From Lentzea nigeriaca (GTDB taxonomy: Bacteria; Actinomycetota; Actinomycetes; Mycobacteriales; Pseudonocardiaceae), in contig NZ_JAFBCX010000005.1 of assembly GCF_016907955.1 (NCBI RefSeq), positions 1 to 64,000 of the forward strand: a stretch of DNA of 64,000 bases, given 5' to 3'. The position numbers and the translations under genes were made by a program. The notes under the pieces are model-generated. The model was not told where the DNA came from, did no database searches, and was given only the letters and a program-made list of their open reading frames with translations. Positions 30,828 through 39,771 of this stretch are shown here, in pieces (position 1 is the stretch's first letter; every line of letters begins with the position of its first letter).

Positions 30828-30850
30828 GTTTTCGCCTACTGGTCGAAAAC
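30828..30850. promoter_or_regulatory. Dyad operator between nadA and nrtR
   Basis: GTTTTCG (30828-30834) and CGAAAAC (30844-30850) form a perfect 7-9-7 dyad in the 63-base gap. It fits an NrtR box controlling nadABC and possibly nrtR. A second small palindrome, GATAGTATC, follows at about 30857-30865. Confidence 0.6.
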
Positions 30851-30871
30851 GTCGCCGATAGTATCAGCCGA

Positions 30872-31576
30872 GTGGCGGGCGTGGGACATGAAGTTCTGGC
30901 AGCTGTGCTGCGGGTGAGAGGTGCGTCACTCCAGGTCATGCTGTGGGAGCGCGCACGGGAACCGCACGCTCACCGCTGGTCGCTGCCGGGTGGCGGCCTG
31001 CGGGTGGACGAGGACGTGGAGACCTCCATCCGCCGTCAGCTCGCCGAAAAAGTCGATGTGCGACAACTGTCACACGTCGAGCAGCTGGCCGTCTTCAGCG
31101 CCCCGGACCGGGTCCCGCCGCCTCGTGTGGTCGCCACCGCGTTCCTCGGACTGGTCCCTTCCGACGTCGATCCGGAGGTCCCCGAGGACACCCGGTGGCA
31201 CTGCGTGGACACGCTCCCGTCGATGGCCTTCGACCACGCCTCGATTGTGGACCGAGCACGGCACCGGCTCGCCTCCAAGCTGTCGTACACCAACCTCGGC
31301 TTCGCGTTGGCGCCACCGGAGTTCACGATCTCGCTGCTGCGCGACCACTACTCCGCGGCACTGGGCTACCGGGTGTCCGCGACGAACCTCCAGCGGGTCC
31401 TGTCCCGCCGGTTGCTGCTGGAACCGACCGGCGGCACCGCTCCCCCCGGCCCGTCCGGCGGCCGGCCCGCCGCCCTGTTCCGGTTCAGCGCCAAGGGAAT
31501 CAAGGTGACCGATCCGTTCGCCGTGTTGAGGCCGCCGGGATCCGGCCGTCCGGCGGGCGGGGGTGGCACCCCGTAA
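30872..31576 (+). CDS. nrtR: NrtR-type NUDIX/winged-helix regulator of NAD metabolism
   Basis: About 234 residues from GTG 30872 (GTG 30881 is possible). The N-terminal half is a NUDIX domain whose box is degenerate (GGGLRVDEDVETSIRRQLAE), as in NrtR, where it binds ADP-ribose instead of hydrolysing it. The C-terminal half is a winged helix (TNLGFALAPPEFTISLLRDHY...VSATNLQRVLSRR). The place, divergent from nadABC with a dyad between, is the classic NrtR arrangement. The last ~25 residues are Pro/Gly-rich. Confidence 0.87.
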   Translation: MAGVGHEVLAAVLRVRGASLQVMLWERAREPHAHRWSLPGGGLRVDEDVETSIRRQLAEKVDVRQLSHVEQLAVFSAPDRVPPPRVVATAFLGLVPSDVDPEVPEDTRWHCVDTLPSMAFDHASIVDRARHRLASKLSYTNLGFALAPPEFTISLLRDHYSAALGYRVSATNLQRVLSRRLLLEPTGGTAPPGPSGGRPAALFRFSAKGIKVTDPFAVLRPPGSGRPAGGGGTP

Positions 31577-31585
31577 CGTGGACGC

Positions 31586-32266
31586 GTGGCCGAGACGCTC
31601 CCGCTCTTCCCCCTGGGCACAGTGCTGCTCCCAGGGGCGTCTTTGCCGCTGCACATCTTCGAGCCGCGCTACCGCCAGCTCGTCGTGGACCTGATGACCG
31701 GCTCGCTGTTCGGCCGCACGTTCGGCGTCGTGTGCATCAAGCAGGGCTGGGAGGTCGGCGCCGACAACGTCCACTCGCTGCAGGACATCGGCTGCTCGGC
31801 CGACCTGCTCGACGCCAGGCCGCTGCCGGAGGGCCGGTTCGACATCGTCACGCGCGGGGTCCGCCGCTTCCGTCTGGTGGACGTCGACTCCACGACCGCC
31901 CCGTACCTGCTCGCCCACGTCGACTACCTCGACGACTCCCCCGTGCCGGAGGCGGCGCTGGAGGTCGTGCCGATCCTCGAACGCGGGGCGCGTGCGGCCC
32001 ACGAGCGGTACTGCGGGGCTGCCTGGCACCGGGAGGACTGGTCCTCGCCCGCGGAGGACGTCGACCTGGGCGCGCTGTCGTACCTGCTGGCCGCGGACTG
32101 CCTGCTGCCGGTGGAGGACCGGCAGCGGCTGCTCGAGGAACGCTCGCCGGCGCGGCGGCTGCGGCTCGTCCGGAAGATGCTGCACCGCGAGACCGGGATT
32201 CTCAGCGCTCTGAAGGCCGTGCCGGTGCCGCTCACCGAGTACGGGCACGTGCCGAACCCGAACTGA
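31586..32266 (+). CDS. LON peptidase substrate-binding domain protein
   Basis: 226 residues with a stand-alone Lon N-terminal domain: LPLFPLGTVLLPGASLPLHI, FEPRYRQLV, FGVVCIKQG...VGADNVH and RPLPEGRFDIVTRGVRRFRL. There is no ATPase or protease part. Such proteins are common in actinobacteria and of unknown function. A GTG start ten bases after nrtR suggests co-transcription. The C-terminal helical part has the RRLRLVRKMLHRE segment typical of the family. Confidence 0.88.
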   Translation: MAETLPLFPLGTVLLPGASLPLHIFEPRYRQLVVDLMTGSLFGRTFGVVCIKQGWEVGADNVHSLQDIGCSADLLDARPLPEGRFDIVTRGVRRFRLVDVDSTTAPYLLAHVDYLDDSPVPEAALEVVPILERGARAAHERYCGAAWHREDWSSPAEDVDLGALSYLLAADCLLPVEDRQRLLEERSPARRLRLVRKMLHRETGILSALKAVPVPLTEYGHVPNPN

Positions 32267-32571
32267 GGAACTTCCCGAGCTCAGGGACGAGCTGCGGGCC
32301 GAGAGTCGTGGCGCACGGTCGGCAGCCGGGCAGTCAGGTCGTTCTCGTCGTTCTGGAACTGGCCGACGACTGGTCGAGTGCGTTGGCCGAGGCGTGGCCG
32401 AAGTTCGGTCTCACGGTCGCCAGGAGGCCCACCGAGGTCCGCACTTCGGCTGGATATGTGACCAGCGTTGCTGGATCGTTGAATTGTGGGCTTGTGGGAT
32501 TGTTGAACAATCCATACTCTGAGGGACACATCACACCCCAAGCACTCCTCCACCACGCTGCGAGGTGTCCC
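32267..32571 (+). other. Gene-free upstream region of the MFS operon
   Basis: The 305 bases between the Lon-domain gene and the MFS gene contain no gene I can support. The plus frame that leads into the MFS gene is open throughout, but its translation has no initiation signal or family similarity that I recognise. The 3' part carries the operator at 32497-32513 and a CATACT-like -10 element just after it. Confidence 0.5.
32497..32513 (+). promoter_or_regulatory. 17-bp palindromic operator, GntR-like
   Basis: GGATTGTTGAACAATCC is a perfect 8-1-8 palindrome about 60 bases before the MFS start. The TTGTnGAACAA-like core is typical of GntR/FadR-family sites. No GntR gene lies in the window. Confidence 0.6.
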
Positions 32572-33816
32572 ATGAGCACGACCACGACCGAGGACACAGG
32601 CCGTTTCGCCTGGTTCCGCAGTCTCGGCCAGAAAGGCAGGCGCGCTTTCGTCGGCGCGTTCGGCGGCTACGGGCTGGACTCGTACGACTACTGGGTCCTG
32701 CCACTGAGCCTGGTCGCGATCACCGGCTACTTCCACCTCACCAAGGCGCAGGCGGGCCTCGTCGGCACGTCCACCCTGCTGATGAGCGCCATCGGCGGCG
32801 CGGTCGCGGGTGTGATGGCCGACCGGTTCGGCCGGTCCAGAACCCTGATCATCACGGTCGCGGCCTACGCGTTCTTCACCGTGCTGTGCGGCTTCGCGAC
32901 GAGCTACGAGTCGCTGCTGGTCTTCCGCGCCCTGCAGGGACTCGGGTTCGGCGGCGAGTGGGCGGCGGGGGCGATCCTCGTGGCCGAGTACTGCAAGCCG
33001 AAGTACCGCGGCCGCACGGTCGCGTTCATCCAGAGCGCGTGGGCGGTCGGCTGGGGTCTCGCCGTCATCGTCAACACGCTGGTCGCCTCGCTGGCGGAAC
33101 CGGCGTGGTCGTGGCGGATCATGTTCTGGACCGGTGCGCTGCCCGCGATCCTCATCTTCTACGTGCGCCGCAACGTCGACGACGCGCCCGAGGCGAAGGC
33201 CCACACCAACCAGAAGGGCACCTTCCCGAAGATCTTCCAGGGCGGCATCCTCAAGACCACGCTGTTCGCGGCCCTGCTCGCGACCGGCGTCCAGGGCGGT
33301 TACTACACGCTCGCGACGTGGCTGCCCGCGTTCCTGCAGACCGGCCGAGGCCTCACGATCATCGGCACCGGCGGCTACCTCGCGTTCCTCATCACCGGCG
33401 CCTGGATCGGGTACGTCAGCGGCGGCTACCTCACGGATTACCTGGGACGCAAGAAGACCTTCACGCTGTTCGCGATCGCGAGCGCGCTGCTGATCGTGGC
33501 TTACACGCAGATTCCCAACGGTGCCAACACGTTGGTGATGTTCCTCGGCTTCCCGCTCGGGTTCTGCATGAGCGCGATCTTCAGCGGGTTCGGCAGCTAC
33601 CTGTCCGAGCTCTACCCCACCGCGCTGCGGGGCACCGGGCAGGGCTTCACCTACAACTTCGGCCGCGCGTTCGGCGCGCTGTTCCCCGGCGCGGTCGGGT
33701 TCATGGCCGACAAGCTGGGCATCGGCGGTGCGATGCTGTTCGGAGCGGCGGCCTACGGGATCGCGGTCATCGCACTGCTCTGGCTGCCCGAGACGGTCAA
33801 CAAGGAGCTGGAATGA
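32572..33816 (+). CDS. MFS transporter, metabolite:H+ symporter type
   Basis: 414 residues with 12 predicted transmembrane helices. The loop 2-3 signature is VMADRFGRSRTL, and LTDYLGRKKTF is the matching loop in the second half. The N-terminus VGAFGGYGLDSYDYWVLPLSL resembles the sugar/organic-acid symporter group. It overlaps the DUF1445 gene as ATGA, so both proteins should serve one substrate. ATG 32572 after GAGGTG is the start. Confidence 0.88.
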   Translation: MSTTTTEDTGRFAWFRSLGQKGRRAFVGAFGGYGLDSYDYWVLPLSLVAITGYFHLTKAQAGLVGTSTLLMSAIGGAVAGVMADRFGRSRTLIITVAAYAFFTVLCGFATSYESLLVFRALQGLGFGGEWAAGAILVAEYCKPKYRGRTVAFIQSAWAVGWGLAVIVNTLVASLAEPAWSWRIMFWTGALPAILIFYVRRNVDDAPEAKAHTNQKGTFPKIFQGGILKTTLFAALLATGVQGGYYTLATWLPAFLQTGRGLTIIGTGGYLAFLITGAWIGYVSGGYLTDYLGRKKTFTLFAIASALLIVAYTQIPNGANTLVMFLGFPLGFCMSAIFSGFGSYLSELYPTALRGTGQGFTYNFGRAFGALFPGAVGFMADKLGIGGAMLFGAAAYGIAVIALLWLPETVNKELE

Positions 33817-34535
33817 CGACAGCGGGCAAGGCACCTGGCCAGGCTCAGGCCAACCTGATCGCCATCCCCAAGGACTGGGCGTACGACTTCCTGCTCTTCA
33901 CCCACCGCAACCCCAAGCCCTGTCCGGTGCTCGACGTGCTGGACGCCGGTGAGACCGTCAGCGCGCTCAAGCCGGACGCGGACGTGCGCACCCACGCGCC
34001 GCGCTACCGGATCTGGGACCACGGTGAGCTGGTCGCCGAACCCGAGAACGCCACGGAGTTCTGGCGCGACGATCTGGTGACGTTCCTGATCGGCTGCAGC
34101 TTCACGTTCGAGACCGCGCTCGAGAGCGCGGGAGTGCCGCTGCGGCACGTGGATCAGGGCAAGAACGTCTCCATGTTCGTCACGGACGTCCAGTGCCGCC
34201 CCGCGGGACGGCTGCACGGCCCGATGGTCGTGTCGATGCGCTGGATCCCGGAGTCCCTTGTGGACATCGCCCACAAGGTGACGGCGCTGATGCCGTCGGT
34301 GCACGGGGCTCCGGTCGGCGCGGGAGATCCGCGGATGCTCGGCATCTCCGACATCCACCGGCCCGACTTCGGCGACTCCGTCGAGCCGGAATCCGGTGAC
34401 GTGCCGGTGTTCTGGGCGTGCGGCGTGACTCCGCAGGCGGTGCTGATGAAGTCCAGGCCGCCGTTCGCGATCACGCACGCGCCGGGTCAGATGTTCGTGA
34501 CCGACATGCCGGACTTCGCCTACCGCGTCGGCTGA
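33813..34535 (+). CDS. DUF1445 putative hydro-lyase
   Basis: 240 residues of the DUF1445/D-glutamate-cyclase-like family (PF07286 type). Conserved stretches are NLIAIPKDWAYDFLLFTHRNP, FLIGCSFTFETAL, GPMVVSMRWIP and VFWACGVTPQAV. A related domain in eukaryotes forms 5-oxo-D-proline from D-glutamate; the bacterial reaction is not established. Translational coupling to the MFS gene and the shared operator suggest uptake plus conversion of one small acid. Confidence 0.85.
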   Translation: MTTAGKAPGQAQANLIAIPKDWAYDFLLFTHRNPKPCPVLDVLDAGETVSALKPDADVRTHAPRYRIWDHGELVAEPENATEFWRDDLVTFLIGCSFTFETALESAGVPLRHVDQGKNVSMFVTDVQCRPAGRLHGPMVVSMRWIPESLVDIAHKVTALMPSVHGAPVGAGDPRMLGISDIHRPDFGDSVEPESGDVPVFWACGVTPQAVLMKSRPPFAITHAPGQMFVTDMPDFAYRVG

Positions 34536-34536
34536 C

Positions 34537-34592
34537 GAGGAAGGGAACCTTCCTCCACACTCCACGTGAGGTGGAGAAAGGTTCCCTTCCTC
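34537..34592. terminator. 22-bp-arm hairpin, repeat family member 1
   Basis: The arms 34537-34558 and 34571-34592 match at 21 of 22 positions. The core GAAGGGAACCTTCCTCCAC and its complement recur at 63726-63776. It lies between the convergent DUF1445 and DUF2567 genes, so it can end transcription from both sides. Confidence 0.75.
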
Positions 34593-34595
34593 GAG

Positions 34596-35186
34596 CTAGC
34601 CGAGGCGGCGGCCCAGGTCGTCCAGGCCGTTCCACGCGGCGCAGCAGCCGTAGGCGAGGGCAGCGGCCAAAGGCCACGCGAGAACTCCCCACCATGTCTC
34701 CAAAGCAGGCGCGACGAGCAGGGTGTCGTTCGGCTTGATCGTCGCCGGCATCGGGTACGCGCCCGCGGCCAGGTTGCCGCCCAGGTACTGCGCGAACCAC
34801 GCCGCGGCGAACGACCCCGCCGTCATGCCGAGCATCACGATCGGGCCGCGCCGTTGCCGCAGCAGCCACACCGCGATGCCGGTGATCGCGCCCGCGCCGA
34901 GACCGATCAGCACGAACACCATCAGCGCGTCGAGCCGGTGGTAGCTCTCCACTCCGATCGGGTAGAGCTTGCCGTCCTGCGCCGACACGATCTTGAGCTG
35001 GCCGGGGGCGAGCCACGACCACACGTACCCGGCAGGCAGCCCGAACGCGAACGTCGTCAGCAGCACCACCAGGCCCGGCAACAGATCCCGCTTCACCACG
35101 ACCTTCGGCCGCGGCCGGATGTAGTGGTAGACGTACGGCGGCTCCGGCACGGGTTCGACGCGCACCGGCGCTGCTTCCTCGTCCAT
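34596..35186 (-). CDS. DUF2567 membrane protein linked to bioB
   Basis: 196 residues: a Pro/Glu-rich cytosolic head (residues 1-33), then four transmembrane helices (about 35-56, 88-112, 116-140, 160-182). It matches the DUF2567 family found next to bioB in mycobacteria and relatives. It follows bsaP after 13 bases on the same strand. No role is known; its place suggests a link to biotin. Confidence 0.8.
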   Translation of the reverse strand: MDEEAAPVRVEPVPEPPYVYHYIRPRPKVVVKRDLLPGLVVLLTTFAFGLPAGYVWSWLAPGQLKIVSAQDGKLYPIGVESYHRLDALMVFVLIGLGAGAITGIAVWLLRQRRGPIVMLGMTAGSFAAAWFAQYLGGNLAAGAYPMPATIKPNDTLLVAPALETWWGVLAWPLAAALAYGCCAAWNGLDDLGRRLG

Positions 35187-35199
35187 TCGCGAGAGGTTA

Positions 35200-35391
35200 C
35201 TACCGACCAGAAGTGATCTCGCCGTGACGGCTGCAGCGGGCGGCCCAGCCGTCTGGGGTCACCTGGACGACCATGCGGCGCGCGCACTCCGAGCAGTAGC
35301 GCGGCGGGTCGATCATGGACAGGCGCTGACGGCAGAACGCGTGGTCACCGTCAGCGTCGTCCTTGCCGCAGAAGGAGCAGTACGTCATCAC
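35200..35391 (-). CDS. bsaP: Biotin synthase auxiliary protein
   Basis: 63 residues with six Cys (5, 8, 20, 33, 36, 53): CSFCGK, CSEC and a lone Cys before SRHGE, plus His17 and His56. This is the small protein found directly after bioB in actinobacteria and reported to support BioB, presumably by delivering or protecting Fe-S clusters. The GTG 35391 overlaps the bioB stop as GTGA; ATG 35388 is one codon later. The short size and coupled start fit the known pair. Confidence 0.85.
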   Translation of the reverse strand: MMTYCSFCGKDDADGDHAFCRQRLSMIDPPRYCSECARRMVVQVTPDGWAARCSRHGEITSGR

Positions 35392-36404
35392 AGGGTCTGG
35401 CTCAGCGCCTTGATCGGCATGGACAGTTCTTCCAGCATCTCGAGGTCCTGCTGGGCGGGACGGCCGAGGTTCGTCAGGTAGTTGCCGACGATGATCGCGT
35501 TGATGCCGCCGAGCATGCCCTGCTTCGCGCCCAGGTCGCCGAACGTCAGCTCACGACCGCCGGCGAACCGCAGGATCGTGCGAGGCAGGGCCAGCCGGAA
35601 CGCGCCGACCGTCCGCAGCGCCTCGGCACCCTCGACGACCGGGTAGTTCTCGTACGGCGTGCCGGGGTTCGGGATGAGGAAGTTGAGCGGCACCTCGTCC
35701 GGCTCCAGCTCGGCCAGCTGCACGGCGAACTCGGCGCGCTGCGCCAGCGACTCGCCCATGCCGATGATGCCGCCGCAGCAGACCTCCATGCCCGCGTCGC
35801 GGATCATCTTCAACGTGTCCCAGCGCTCCTCCCAGGAGTGCGTGGTGACGACGTTCGGGAAGTGCGAGCGGGCCGTCTCGAGGTTGTGGTTGTAGCGGTG
35901 GACGCCCATCGCGACGAGCTCGTCGACCTGCTCCTGCGTGAGCATGCCGAGCGAGCAGGCGATCTGGATGTCGTTGCCGTCCTCGCGGATGGCCTTGATG
36001 CCGTCACGGACCTGCGAGAGCAGCCGCTTGTCCGGCCCGCGCACGGCCGCGACGATGCAGAACTCGGTCGCGCCGGTCTCCCGCGTCTGCCTGGCCGCGC
36101 GGACGAGGCCGGGGACGTCCAGCCACGCGCTGCGCACCGGCGACGGGAACTGGCCGGACTGCGAGCAGAAGTGGCAGTCCTCGGGACAGCCACCGGTCTT
36201 CAGCGAGACGATGCCCTCGACCTCGACCTCGGGACCGCACCAGCGCTCACGCACCTCGTGGGCGAGCGCGAGGAGCTCCGGGATCCGGTCGTCAGGCAGC
36301 TCGAGCACCTTCAGGACCTGGGCTTCGGAGAGCCCGACGCCTCGTTCGAGTACCTGCTCACGAGCCTCGTCGAGCACGTCGATCTGTTCCGGAGCTGCGG
36401 TCAC
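35388..36404 (-). CDS. bioB: Biotin synthase
   Basis: 338 residues from GTG 36404, which has a strong GGAGGAGGAG site. A radical-SAM enzyme inserting sulfur into dethiobiotin. The radical-SAM cysteines are 73, 77 and 80 ([10 protein letters not shown]). [13 protein letters not shown] and GGIIGMGES follow, and the C-terminal [14 protein letters not shown] stretch appears as [12 protein letters not shown]. It is followed by bsaP; bioD lies 70 bases upstream on the same strand. Confidence 0.96.
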   Translation of the reverse strand: MTAAPEQIDVLDEAREQVLERGVGLSEAQVLKVLELPDDRIPELLALAHEVRERWCGPEVEVEGIVSLKTGGCPEDCHFCSQSGQFPSPVRSAWLDVPGLVRAARQTRETGATEFCIVAAVRGPDKRLLSQVRDGIKAIREDGNDIQIACSLGMLTQEQVDELVAMGVHRYNHNLETARSHFPNVVTTHSWEERWDTLKMIRDAGMEVCCGGIIGMGESLAQRAEFAVQLAELEPDEVPLNFLIPNPGTPYENYPVVEGAEALRTVGAFRLALPRTILRFAGGRELTFGDLGAKQGMLGGINAIIVGNYLTNLGRPAQQDLEMLEELSMPIKALSQTL

Positions 36405-36474
36405 GGTCTCTCCTCCTCCTGTGGCCTGGCGTGCAGTCTGCCTGACTGAATCGTTCATCGTGGAGCGACATAGG

Positions 36475-37194
36475 TCACTGGACGGCGAACTGGGCCGCGA
36501 ACGTCTCCGGGTCGAACTCACCGCCGAACCACGGTGAAAACGATCTCTTGGCGACCGCCAGGAAATCCACAGAACCGAGCTTCGTCACACCTTGCGGCAG
36601 CGCGCCGAGCAACGGGCCACCGGCCGCCTCCGGCAGATCGGTCAGGTTCGTGAGCGAGGCGAGGTCGGGGTGCAACGGCCAGCTGCCCACCACGACACCG
36701 ATCGACTCGATGCCACGCCGCTGCAGCGCCTCGGCCGTCAGCGCGGTCGCGTTCAACGTGCCCAGCCCGGCCTGCGCCACGATCAGCACGGGCGCGTTCA
36801 CCGCCCACGCGATGTCGGCCAGGGTCGACCCGCTCTCGTCGAACCGGACGAGCAGCCCGCCCGCGCCCTCGACCAGCACCAGGTCGTGGGTCTCGTCGAG
36901 CTCCGTCACGACAGCGGCGACGTCCTTGGGGTGCACGGTGGCCATGCCGGCCCGGCGCGCCGCCGTGTCCGGCGCCAGCGGGTCGGGGTATCTGGCCAGC
37001 TCACGGGTGGTCACGTCGCCCGCGAGGCGGGCCACCTCCGCCACGTCGCCAGGCTCGCCCGGCAGCAGACCGGTCTGCGCGGGCTTCAGCACCGCGACCC
37101 GTCTGCCCTCTGCCCTGGCCAGCGCCGCGATGCCCGCGGTGACGGCGGTCTTGCCGACCTCGGTCCCGGTTCCGGTGATCACCAGCACGCTCAC
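36475..37194 (-). CDS. bioD: Dethiobiotin synthetase
   Basis: 239 residues from GTG 37194 (TTG 37200 and GTG 37188 are possible). The P-loop is GTGTEVGKT, with KPAQTG and VEGAGGLLV for substrate and metal binding. It makes dethiobiotin from DAPA, CO2 and ATP. It precedes bioB. The gene order bioD-bioB-bsaP is actinobacterial, but bioA is 1.3 kb away and bioF is absent. Confidence 0.93.
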   Translation of the reverse strand: MSVLVITGTGTEVGKTAVTAGIAALARAEGRRVAVLKPAQTGLLPGEPGDVAEVARLAGDVTTRELARYPDPLAPDTAARRAGMATVHPKDVAAVVTELDETHDLVLVEGAGGLLVRFDESGSTLADIAWAVNAPVLIVAQAGLGTLNATALTAEALQRRGIESIGVVVGSWPLHPDLASLTNLTDLPEAAGGPLLGALPQGVTKLGSVDFLAVAKRSFSPWFGGEFDPETFAAQFAVQ

Positions 37195-37230
37195 GAGCAA
37201 TCACCCTAAGCCGTCACCTACCGTGAGGGC

Positions 37231-37479
37231 ATGCGTGAACAACCGATCGTGATGTACGGCGCCGAATGGTGTGGCGACTGCCGCCGCGCCAAGTCGTGGC
37301 TGACCCGCAACAACGTGCCGTTCACCTACATCGACGTCGAGCACGACGACGAGGCGCGGGACAAGGCGATCGAGCTCTCCGGACGCAAGAACATCCCCGT
37401 CCTGGTGCTGCCGGACGGGGATGTCCTGGTCGAACCGACCGACATTCAGCTGTCGGCCGCGATCAAGCCGGCGGGGTGA
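37231..37479 (+). CDS. Mycoredoxin/glutaredoxin-like protein
   Basis: 82 residues with a thioredoxin fold and the active site WCGDC (Cys14, Cys17), then the NIPVLVLPDG cis-Pro loop. Mycothiol-using actinobacteria carry such proteins to reduce mixed disulfides. CGDC instead of the mycoredoxin-1 CGYC makes it a variant class. It stands on the plus strand between bioD and the lectin genes and overlaps the end of lectin gene 2 by 17 bases. Confidence 0.85.
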   Translation: MREQPIVMYGAEWCGDCRRAKSWLTRNNVPFTYIDVEHDDEARDKAIELSGRKNIPVLVLPDGDVLVEPTDIQLSAAIKPAG

Positions 37480-37993
37480 CGCTGACCGAGTGGAGGCTGA
37501 CCGGCGCTCCGTCGTACACGCCAGGAGCGCCGAACACCGAACGCCACTTGGTGCCGCTGGAAATCAGCAGGTCACCCGTGTGGTAACCGCCCTGCCACAG
37601 CTGTTCCACACCGCCGGTGCACGGCCACAGGCTCAGCCGCGTGACCTCCTGCTCCAGCTCTTCCAGCGCCGCGTCGAGGCACTTGCCGTTCGCGACGTTG
37701 ACGATCTGGAACCCCCCACCCGTCGGGTGCGGTTCGAGGTTCCACTTCTGCTCGTCACCACCGAACCCGCAGGTCCACAGCTGGACCTTGCCGCCGTCGC
37801 GGTCGATCTCCTCGAGCGCCGCGTCGAGGCACATGCCGGAGGCGGGGCTGCGGAACATGATCGGTGTGGCGACGTGCCCGTAGCCGGAGAACGGCCACTT
37901 GAACAGGACCGGTTCGTCGGCGGCCTGCGCCGGTGCGACGAGAGCCGCTACCCCCAGAACGGCCGCGCCCACCGCGGCCAAGACCTTCCTCAT
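37463..37993 (-). CDS. Secreted ricin-type beta-trefoil lectin, copy 2
   Basis: 176 residues. The signal peptide is 1 to about 28 (VLGVAALVAPAQAA). The mature part has ricin B repeats with the Q-x-W motifs QKW and QLW, and GMCLDAALEEIDRDGGKVQ / GKCLDAALEELEQE. The start overlaps copy 1 as ATGA. A sugar-binding role is inferred from the fold. An 84-bp stretch (about 37749-37831) is almost identical to copy 1. The open frame runs upstream into copy 1 but the signal peptide fixes ATG 37993. Confidence 0.85.
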   Translation of the reverse strand: MRKVLAAVGAAVLGVAALVAPAQAADEPVLFKWPFSGYGHVATPIMFRSPASGMCLDAALEEIDRDGGKVQLWTCGFGGDEQKWNLEPHPTGGGFQIVNVANGKCLDAALEELEQEVTRLSLWPCTGGVEQLWQGGYHTGDLLISSGTKWRSVFGAPGVYDGAPVSLHSVSVTPPA

Positions 37994-38493
37994 GAGCTCT
38001 TCCCGTAGAGGCCGACAGGGGCGCCGTCGTACACGCTCGGCACACCGAGCAGGCCCTTGGTCGCCTTGCTGCTGATCAGGACGTCGCCCTGGTGCGGGCT
38101 GATGTTCCAGCGCTGCTCGACGCCGCCGGTGCACTGGTACATCTGCAGACGGCCGCCCTCCTGGTCGATCTCCTCCAGCGCGACGTCGAGGCACTTGCCG
38201 TTCGCCACGTTGACGATGAGCGAGCCCTCGCCGATGTCCCCAGGCTCGAACCGCCACTGCTGCTCGTCACCGCCGAACCCGCACGTCCACATCTGGACCT
38301 TGCCGCCGTCGCGGTCGATCTCCTCGAGCGCCGCGTCCAGGCACTTGTCCGTGCCGGGGAAGTAGAGCATCCCGCCGGTACCTGATCCGTACAGCTTGAC
38401 GAACGTCGCAGGTTCGTCCCCGGCCTGCGCCGGAGCGGCGAGACCTGCCACCCCCAGGATGGCCGCGCACACGGCGGCCGAAATTTTCCCCAT
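37990..38493 (-). CDS. Secreted ricin-type beta-trefoil lectin, copy 1
   Basis: 167 residues with a signal peptide (1-24, PAQAGDE) and ricin-type repeats KCLDAALEEIDRDGGKVQ and GKCLDVALEEIDQEGGRLQ, with QQW and QRW as Q-x-W motifs. Mature length (~143) is about one beta-trefoil. It is the first of two tandem genes coupled by ATGA. It lies 11 bases after bioA, so it may share its transcript, although no link of lectins to biotin is known. Confidence 0.85.
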   Translation of the reverse strand: MGKISAAVCAAILGVAGLAAPAQAGDEPATFVKLYGSGTGGMLYFPGTDKCLDAALEEIDRDGGKVQMWTCGFGGDEQQWRFEPGDIGEGSLIVNVANGKCLDVALEEIDQEGGRLQMYQCTGGVEQRWNISPHQGDVLISSKATKGLLGVPSVYDGAPVGLYGKSS

Positions 38494-38504
38494 GAGGCGT
38501 CACG

Positions 38505-39761
38505 CTAGCGAGCGGCAGCGACCACCGCACCCGCGAGCTGCCCGATTTCCTGATCGGTCGAGATGAACGGCGGCATGGTGTAGATCAGGTCGCGGAACGG
38601 CCGCAGCCACACCCCCGCATCGACCGCGGCCTTGGTGGCCCGCGCCATGTCCACGGGTTCGTTGAGCTGCACGACCCCGATCGCGCCGAGCACCCGCACG
38701 TCCTTCACGGTGGGCAGCTCACGGGCAGGAGCGAGGCCCTCGCGGAGCCCGTTCTCGATGCGCGTGACCTCGCGCTTCCAGTCCTGGGACAGCAGCAGGT
38801 CGATCGACGCGAGCGACACCGCCGACGCGAGCGGGTTGCCCATGAACGTCGGCCCGTGGGCGAGGACCGGCACCTCGCCCTTGCTGATCCCGTCCGCCAC
38901 CCGTGGCGTGCACAGGGTGGCGGCCATCGTCATGTACCCGCCGGTCAGCGACTTGCCCAGGCACATCACGTCCGGGCTGACGTTCGCGTGGTCGGCGGCG
39001 AACAGCTCGCCGGTTCGCCCGAAGCCGGTGGCGATCTCGTCGAACACCAGCAGCACGTCGTGGGTGTACGCGAGCTCGCGCAGCACGTGCAGGTAGCGCG
39101 GATCGTGGAACCGCATACCGCCGGCGCCCTGCACGACGGGCTCGACGATGATCGCGGCCAGCTCGTGCGCGTGCGATTCGACCAGGTCGGCGAGGTGCTG
39201 GACGTACGCGGTGTCCAGCTCGGCCGGCGGCGCGTCGGCGAAGACCTGCTCGGGCAGGATTCCGCGCCACAGCGAATGCATGCCGCCGTCCGGATCGCAC
39301 ACGGACATCGGGTTGAACGTGTCCCCGTGGTAGCCGCCGCGCCACGTCAGCAGGCGACGCTTCTCCGGCCTGTTCCGCGACCGCCAGTACTGCAGGCACA
39401 TCTTGATCGCGACCTCGACCGACACCGAGCCCGAGTCGCACAGGAAGACGTGCTGCAGCTCGTCAGGCGTGATCTCGACGAGTTTCGCGCAGAGCCGGAT
39501 GGCGGGCTCGTGCGTGAGCCCGCCGAACATCACGTGGCTCATCCGGCCGAGCTGCGAGGTGACGGCGGCGTCGAGCACCGGGTGCCGGTAGCCGTGGATC
39601 GCCGCCCACCAGGACGACATGCCGTCGACCAGCTCCCTGCCGTCCGCGAGCGTGAGCCGGACACCCGAAGCCTCGGTGACGAGCAACGGCTCCTGGGTGC
39701 CCGGCATCGGGCCGTAGGGGTGCCAGACGTGCGCCTGGTCGAGCTTCAGCAGGTCGTCCAC
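38505..39761 (-). CDS. bioA: Adenosylmethionine-8-amino-7-oxononanoate aminotransferase
   Basis: 418 residues, fold-type I PLP enzyme converting KAPA to DAPA. The N-terminus HVWHPYGPM is BioA-like, PLP lysine is in [11 protein letters not shown], and [19 protein letters not shown] precedes it. [16 protein letters not shown] is the substrate-binding region. bioF, which would supply KAPA, is not in the window. The lectin pair follows directly and the P450 gene precedes by 10 bases. Confidence 0.95.
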   Translation of the reverse strand: MDDLLKLDQAHVWHPYGPMPGTQEPLLVTEASGVRLTLADGRELVDGMSSWWAAIHGYRHPVLDAAVTSQLGRMSHVMFGGLTHEPAIRLCAKLVEITPDELQHVFLCDSGSVSVEVAIKMCLQYWRSRNRPEKRRLLTWRGGYHGDTFNPMSVCDPDGGMHSLWRGILPEQVFADAPPAELDTAYVQHLADLVESHAHELAAIIVEPVVQGAGGMRFHDPRYLHVLRELAYTHDVLLVFDEIATGFGRTGELFAADHANVSPDVMCLGKSLTGGYMTMAATLCTPRVADGISKGEVPVLAHGPTFMGNPLASAVSLASIDLLLSQDWKREVTRIENGLREGLAPARELPTVKDVRVLGAIGVVQLNEPVDMARATKAAVDAGVWLRPFRDLIYTMPPFISTDQEIGQLAGAVVAAAR

Positions 39762-39771
39762 GCGCCGAACA

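Noticed and set aside
30943..32571. Upstream extension of the MFS reading frame
   Set aside because: Open by chance; it crosses nrtR and the Lon-domain gene in another frame and the MFS start at 32572 has its own signal.
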